The position numbers and the translations under genes were made by a program. Below, one piece after another: positions 42,248 to 47,789 of a DNA stretch of 47,789 nucleotides. Position 1 is the first letter of the stretch. Every line of letters begins with the position of its first letter. This DNA comes from Aureobasidium sp. EXF-3400. Taxonomy: Eukaryota > Ascomycota > Dothideomycetes > Dothideales > Saccotheciaceae. The stretch covers positions 1 through 47,789 of the forward strand of contig SWBL01000371.1 of assembly GCA_024195585.1 (NCBI GenBank), read 5' to 3'. The notes beneath the pieces are model-generated. The model saw nothing but the letters and a program-made list of their open reading frames with translations, was not told the origin of the DNA and did no database searches.

Positions 42248-44709
42248 CTAGCATCCACCACCACCTCCTCCTCCACAACCGCCACCACCGCCGCCCCCTC
42301 CACATCCTGCGCCTCCTCCTCCTCCTCCACCACAGCCTCCGCTGAATGAGCCACAGCCGCCACTGCTGATTCCTCCTGCAGCACACCCTCCCATAGACCC
42401 ACAAGATCCAGCACCCGAACAAAATCCACCTGCAGCCGTTGCTGCACCGCAAGTGCCTGCGCAGCAATTACCCGCCGCCCCGGGTCCTAGTGCCATACAA
42501 CCAGGGTTGACAGGATAGATGACTGGTGTGTACGGCAATGCACCGTAGTATGGAGCATACATCGGTATAAAGACTGCATGTCCATACGACTCGGAGTAGT
42601 AATAGTCGTCTCTCTTGGGGCATGGCTTGCCTTTCTTGTCGGCGCGTTTACATGCCTTCTCATATGCTTTCTCCAGCTCACCGATACGTTTGTTCACGTT
42701 TTCGTCGTAGCTTTTGTCGCCTGTTGGTCGTACGGCGTTGTGGGTGGAGATGTGGACGGACTTGCCAGGGTCAGAAGGCACCGAGTGCAGTTTATCTGCA
42801 GCAGTGGCATTGTTGCTGCGGAAAAGGCGTGATGCGGTCGATGTGTGTGACTCGCGCACCGCTTCACAGTACCAGCATGTGCATTCCGAGTAGGGCTCTC
42901 CGTACAACCTCTGGTATATCTTGCTGGTCTCGGCAAAGGCGTCGGTGAGCTTGGTTTCTGCCACTTTGTCATCGTGGTCAATGAAGGTCTTGCTCTTGGC
43001 AACAGTGTATTGCAGATAGCGCGAAGGATTGAGTTGGTGGGTATGCCACGCTAGATCCACATCTAAAGTTGGCACGGCCATCTTGTTGTACTTGGAGATG
43101 ATGGCAATGAACCTTGAATATTTGTGCATCAGGCGAGGTATGGTGTGCGAAAGCGCTGGCGAGTGCAGCCAGTCTATGTCGTGCATCTTGTCGATGAAAG
43201 AGCCTTGGCGAATCACGGCACCAACGAGGTCGATGGCAAAGACCGAGCAGTTGTCCCAGTACCTCGACATCATCCGCCGCAGAGCAATAGCCTCTTTAGC
43301 GTGGAGGCGAGGGTTTCTTTTGTCGTGCTTCGCTTCCTTGACCAATTCCTCAATAGTCAGATAGTGCTCGACGACTTCACGCACACTGGCCATCTGTATA
43401 TCCGCGCCCCTCAACTCGATAATCCGTTGTCCCATGGCAATATTCATCAATCTACTGGGGAAGATAGAGTAAGACCAGCCATAAATATCCACAACATTAC
43501 CAACTCTAGACGGCAGCCCAAGTTTTCCAGAATGTTTCCAGGCAAGACAACCCCTTGTTCAAGAAGCAGCTTCAAGTCTTTGCGGAGTTTTCCCACACAG
43601 AGAGAATCGTGCGTGATCTTGGAGTTGCACTTCTGACACGTCAAGGTGAATTCTTTGTCGGCAAATCCTTGACAGGCACTGATTCGGCTTTCAACAGCCT
43701 TGAGGTCAATAGCCTTGTTCTGAGCTGCCCAACGTGGAAACTCTTCAGCTTCTTCAAACAGGTCTCCAAAGGTAGTCCAGGGAGCAGTATTCTGAGCATA
43801 GCAACTGTGACAGTCTACACTTGTCTCATCCAAGCTATCCAAGTTGTCCCAGGCGAGTCCAGTCTGCTCTCTAAAACTAGTCATTGTTTGTTTGGCTGTC
43901 TCGTAGTGATAGTCGGGATCGCTGATGTGGTTGGCCACTACCTGCAATGGGAATGGCGTGTGCCATAGACGCATTCGACCCTGGCGTGCACAGTCCTCCA
44001 AGTAAGCTCTTGGATTCAACATGTACGAGTGCCACACCATCAAAACATCTGTAAGAACTCAGTATGTCTACCTTGTAGTGCCCTTCCCGTGTGCTGAAAA
44101 CTGTCACAACGTGGCTGATGAAATGCACATACCAATAGATGGTAGGTTTGCAGCGTCGAAGGGGAAGGGATCAGCCTTCTCAGGCTTTACCCTGTCGGCC
44201 AGAATGTCCCCTTCTGAAGTGACGGCTTGATGGAGGGTGTAGTAATCCGCATCAGATTCCAGGGAGTACCTCCACTTTGCAAAGCGGTCTACCGCTCGAG
44301 AGACGTAGACTTGCCATCTCTTTTCCGCAAGCAGAGTCAGCATCATGTTTTTCTTGTCGTCTTGGGCATCCTTTTGTGGTGGCGTGTTTTGACTAGTCTT
44401 CCCGAGAATGTCGGAAGATATGTCAAAAAGACCATCGGTACTGGCGATTTTCTGCTTCAAGCGATAGAAGCATTCGAGTAGCTTGAGATGTGCTATGCCA
44501 TCTTCAGGACTTGGCAAGTCTGGATCCAGTTGCGCAAAGCTGTTTGCTGCGTCTGGAGGGTGCTGAACATTGTGTTGTTGTCGTTCAGCTTCCTCATAAG
44601 TTGGTGGTGGTGGTGATGGACTATTGGTGGGACTAATCGTGGTTGTTTTTGCTTCTTGTTCCTTATCGGTCTCCTTGGCTCGGGAGAAGGCTCTCGAAAG
44701 TCGTCGCAT
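42248..44709 (-). CDS. Glycine-rich-domain protein (GRDP/DUF1399 family) with Gly/Cys tail
   Basis: Three exons, 44709-44133, 44048-43505 and 43454-42248, give 775 residues (introns 84 and 50 nt; the second donor, GTTGGT, is less certain). The family hallmark occurs twice: DVLMVWHSYMLNPRAY at about 193 and DVDLAWHTHQLNPSRY at 505. Between them are two CxxC pairs (CHSC and CQKC), then the block RRMMSRYWDNCSVFAIDLVGAVIRQGSFIDKMHDIDWLHSPAL. After CTCWYCEA and a Tyr-rich linker, the last 83 residues (693-775) are almost only Gly, Cys, Ala and Ser. They include 12 Cys, the final five spaced 7-10 apart in poly-Gly. Function is unknown; plant relatives are linked to stress and RNA processes. The tail could bind metal or assemble through disulphides. 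Confidence 0.88.
42250..42345 (-). repeat. Triplet-biased low-complexity DNA encoding the Gly/Cys tail
   Basis: The plus strand shows runs of CCACC, CTCCT and CCGCC words, read on the minus strand as GGN codons interrupted by TGC or TGT about every 7-10 codons. Codon choice varies between GGT, GGA and GGC, so the protein pattern rather than a simple DNA slippage tract appears to be kept. Confidence 0.6.
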
Positions 44710-46379
44710 GGTTGGTCGTCTGAAAGTCGATGATACTGGTTTGCAAGGTGCAGTTCTGGTACTGCGGAGAGTATCCCTTCATATATGGAAAGTGGTGTCG
44801 ACTATCACGAACCCCACCTTCCTTAGGTTCAGGCAGCCCGAAGGATTCTGCGGAAACCATACGACTCTGCCTGAATATCCGTTCACCATCAAGCATCTTT
44901 GGCTTCAAGTGCAAACGAAGAGGAAGTGGCTATGTTGAAGAAAGCTTCGAAAGAGACAGGTGATGCGCAGCGATCTTACGCTTCTGAGTATCAAGCAACC
45001 TTCCAAAGGATTTCTAGCGCGACTTGGTTGAGGCTTGGACTGCTCAAGCATCCAGTAAATCACGTCACCCGGTTCTTGAGGCTGAGTCTGAAATGACTTG
45101 TGCGCTACAGCCAGCCACGGATATCTCAGACATCTCTTGTTGGACAACTCCAAACTGCTGCGGTCATAGTATAGTGGCGGAGCAGTTTTTGATCCTCATT
45201 AATGGAGGATTAGAGAAGGCGGTGTCGAGGAGGCGCAATCCGAGGGAACCGAGGTCGACTTTGCAGCAATTCGGACCGAGATATGAAGAGTCGAGGCAAG
45301 TCGATCAAACTCTTGTTGAGTCTCAGCACATATATATATATATATACCTGACTTGGATGAGCAGTGTTTTTGACTTAGTAGTGTGCAGAAGATTCCCTTA
45401 CCTCGTCCTCGCCCTTGTCTAGAAGCTATCAAAGGGATACTCGTGCTCTAATTTAAGTCGGATGCTGCGAGCGCTGATTAATAAGATGATCCTAGTATAT
45501 GACAACTTTACCTATGTATGAGTGTTATAAAGTCTTTGCATCTTTAACAAACTTAATCTTTACTTGAATGCTAGACGTATACTATATAATCTAAATACTA
45601 GCAAGGTATGCATATCTAAATGCACGTAGACATGCTTGGCATGTTTTCTACGACCTTTTTATAGGATGTGTCTACGTCCATTAGGTAGTATGCAGCTTGC
45701 AAAATGCCTATCTTGACCTCGGCAACACCTGCGATTGGCTATAGTTTTTTAATATACAGACGCATGGATGTGCGCGCTATCCAACGGATGTGAAGACACC
45801 CTGTATATGCGGGCGCGTGGATATGCACGCTCCTTAAAGGACGTGGAGATAACTTGCGTGTCACATCCTGGTTAGAGAGGCGGCACACCGTATGGTGTTT
45901 CTATCGGAGTGCCAGCAACAACTGTCACTATGCGGTTGTGGCCGATATGTTAGATTTAAGCGCCCCTCCACACGGCCAATATGATCGACAGTACGGACAA
46001 CGCATCAAAGACATACCAATTTGTAAGATACTCATCTTATGCCTGTGATGTGTTGTTGGCGTCCCTGGGGTGCCTGATGGGAGTGATAACGGCGGTTGCT
46101 TGCATACTTAAACAAATGCAAATGCTGGCACTGGTTTCATACCAGGATTTTACTCCATATTATTCCTAACACAAGCCGTTAACATGTGTTGGTGGGACAA
46201 TCCTGCTCCTCGAACGTTCAAGTGCAAACACACAGTCAACGACCCTCCGGAAAGGACGATAATAAGCTGCAACGAAGCCCTTCTGCGTGGCAGTAATTGC
46301 GAGACCATCCAAGACACAAGCAAGGCATCCAGCAAAACTGAGAAATTCGAATGCCCGGCTTGTAGAGAAGTGCATATGC
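44710..46379. other. Gene-poor stretch, ~1.7 kb
   Basis: Upstream of the GRDP-like gene and downstream of the broken kinase-like gene. It contains an (AT)n run (45330-45346), a 9-bp inverted repeat ACGTAGACA/TGTCTACGT (45624-45632 and 45669-45677), and a decayed 51-bp tandem duplication (45753-45856). No intact gene is seen. Confidence 0.5.
45753..45856. repeat. Decayed 51-bp tandem duplication with transition bias
   Basis: Copy A is 45753-45803 and copy B 45806-45856. The two align without gaps over 51 bases with about 16 differences, of which about 13 are transitions. Strong transition bias between duplicates is expected from repeat-induced point mutation in ascomycetes, although ordinary decay would also favour transitions. 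Confidence 0.6.
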
Positions 46380-47267
46380 TCAGCTTCGTGGTTGGAACAG
46401 AGACGCTAACATAATTGCACAGGCCGGTGCAACAACGATGAAAACAGGCTTCTGAAGCATACTGCTACTTTCATCATGTCCGGTTGCTGCAGTCTTCGTA
46501 GCCGCAGATTTTACAGCAAGCTTAAGCTCGTCAAGGGTACTGAATTGGTGAGACCATGCTTTTGTAATGATGTCTCCGAGTGGCAGATCGGAGGTCGATG
46601 GCAGGGACTCTGCAACAGGCCATTCATCCATCGACATGCAGTCTGTCTGAAACTTTTCCCAGCGAGAGATAGGTTATATTACATTGGTAACATGTAGTAT
46701 ATCAATCTCAGCGGTATAACCATCTTCATCTACGAGCTCAGTGTCCTCATCGAGTTGAAGCAAAGAACTGTTTGCGAAATCGATAAGTTTGAGATTCAAA
46801 TCGCCGTCAAGCATGAAATTCCTTAGCGCGATATCGAAGACAAGAATCCTTTCGTTATGACATGCAATCAAAGCGTCGAGGATCTGGAGAATCCATTTCA
46901 CTCTCTGCCTCCAGGGTGGTGGCGAATTGTGTCGAATATGGTCCTCCAAGTCTCCATGAGTGTAGAACTCAAGTACCAGTCCATTGGCGCATATGTCCAA
47001 GCAATTGGCAACGCCGCTTACACCTTGCAACCGTCGGTACGCTTCCTTCTCGGAGCTCAAATCATTTGTGTACATGTTCTTGTCGTCATCCGGTTTGATA
47101 CTGCCGTCTGCCAGGTTGTATGTCCCTGAAAGTTTTGGCACTTTCATGACCGTCGAGGATGCCGTGTCGCGAATGATATAGCCATCAATCCCTGCAGCGA
47201 TGATTCTGTTCGCATCGACGTACGAGCCGTCGGCGAGAATGAGGACTGACATGCCTGTGGAAGCCAT
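46380..47267 (-). pseudogene. Protein-kinase-like gene interrupted by an in-frame TAA
   Basis: The ATG at 47267 opens 197 residues that end at a TAA (46674-46676). The same frame then stays open for 97 more codons to 46380. The first part is a fungal kinase-like fold of a family expanded in Pezizomycotina: putative ATP-site Lys42 in VMKVPK, LVFDIALRN with catalytic-loop Asp145 and Asn150, and DFA (163-165) in place of DFG. The sequence after the stop (PISRWEK, then MDEWP, then a SLPSTSDLPLG block and AWSHQFSTLDEL) matches the C-lobe end expected in this family. The stop falls where relatives have an aromatic residue in a VVYSI-type helix. It is most likely a nonsense-inactivated gene; a sequencing error or readthrough are alternatives. 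Confidence 0.7.
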
Positions 47268-47789
47268 TATCGTTTGGTACAAGAGGACGGACCTGCCTGC
47301 ATGTCCACATGCAAACAAAGAGGTAGTCCTTCAGATAGGTAGGTGCCAAGGGCGCCTGCTGGAATCATCGTCCGTGCACTCATGCATCAACACAGGAGGA
47401 TTGACGCGACGAGTCGACGACAGGATAGGACCATTGACCAAGCTGGTTCCGATCTACTTGGTTCAGCAGCAGACGGGGACGAAAAAAGTGGATGTTGTCT
47501 GGTAAGAAACATCACGACGGCTGAGTCCGGTGTCTTGGCAGTTGCTTCTTGCCATTTCTTCGTGACAGCGCAGCATCTCATTCCTGGAAGAACAATACCT
47601 TAGAGGCCAGATAAATGCTTACTGCATCATGCAGTAGTGTGATACTGGGTATCTTGTATATCTTAGCTATATAACATAAGAGATTTCCAACTCAAGCACA
47701 TACGGCCACAGTCAGCTGAAAACTGGGCATCCCGTCCGCTCTGCCATACATAAGCAGTTGAACGGCAGATTAGTACTACGGTGGGTGAC
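47268..47789. other. Intergenic to window end
   Basis: 522 bp upstream of the kinase-like gene. Short frames only; a GGTAGGTGCC word at 47338-47347. No gene is recognised. Confidence 0.5.

Noticed and set aside
45330..45346. (AT)n run as a functional element
   Set aside because: A short simple repeat common in A/T-rich intergenic DNA; nothing nearby makes it special.
1..47789. tRNA, rRNA or other structured RNA genes
   Set aside because: I looked for GGTTCGA-type B boxes and paired A boxes on both strands and found no pair that folds convincingly; a tRNAscan/Infernal run would be decisive.

Overview
The window is nuclear DNA of a filamentous ascomycete (Pezizomycotina). The evidence is intron-bearing genes with very short introns (26 modelled, 47-103 nt, mostly 47-65) that have GT..AG ends and often a visible CTAAC or CTGAC branch point, plus fungal-specific families: Sec2 with a fungal C-terminal domain, EST1-like protein, AMPK1_CBM-type protein, GRDP-like protein, and PKA with a Q-rich N-terminus. 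The overall style suggests a dothideomycete, possibly Aureobasidium-like. That placement is an impression from protein style, not from a search.

Layout, left to right: (1) 0.8-3.8 kb, a 987-residue disordered/coiled-coil protein of unknown function, flanked on both sides by copies of a ~20-bp dispersed motif. (2) 4.7-6.3 kb (-), a secreted, membrane-anchored histidine-acid-phosphatase-like protein lacking the second catalytic motif. (3) 7.5-9.3 kb (-), a glycogen-binding AMPK1_CBM-type protein. (4) 10.6-12.4 kb (-) and 12.8-14.5 kb (+), a coiled-coil protein and a TPR/Sel1-like putative mitochondrial protein sharing a 345-bp divergent promoter. (5) 15.1-15.4 kb (-) and 15.8-16.5 kb (+), an INO80-F-like small protein and a glutathione S-transferase, also divergent. 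(6) 16.9-18.8 kb, a Baeyer-Villiger-type flavin monooxygenase. (7) 19.6-20.7 kb, mitoribosomal protein mL46, followed by a degenerate minisatellite. (8) 21.9-23.7 kb, a secreted type-B carboxylesterase, convergent with (9) a transaldolase-like enzyme (24.1-25.3 kb, -). (10) 25.8-27.9 kb (-), a RING protein, divergent from (11) an FHIP/RAI16-like protein (28.3-30.9 kb). (12) 32.3-34.8 kb, an EST1/SMG-like protein. (13) 36.1-37.9 kb, the PKA catalytic subunit. (14) 39.1-41.4 kb, a Sec2-type Rab GEF. (15) 42.2-44.7 kb (-), a glycine-rich-domain (GRDP/DUF1399) protein. (16) 46.4-47.3 kb (-), a kinase-like gene broken by an in-frame TAA, in a gene-poor, A+T-richer stretch with a decayed duplication.

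Most genes are independent housekeeping or signalling genes (PKA signalling, Rab-GEF secretion, FHIP endosome transport, EST1-like RNA/telomere biology, mitochondrial translation). GST, the BVMO-type enzyme, the esterase and the transaldolase lie within 10 kb and could suggest detoxification. However, a ribosomal protein gene interrupts them, and there is no synthase, transporter or pathway regulator, so I do not call a biosynthetic cluster. Where the only in-frame upstream start was not ATG, the start was moved to the first plausible ATG, and exon joins were checked for reading phase. I did not find a convincing new multi-gene system. The best leads are the dispersed motif around the first gene, the phosphatase-like protein without its proton donor, the stop-interrupted kinase, the short linear-motif repeats in the AMPK1_CBM protein, and the Gly/Cys tail of the GRDP protein.
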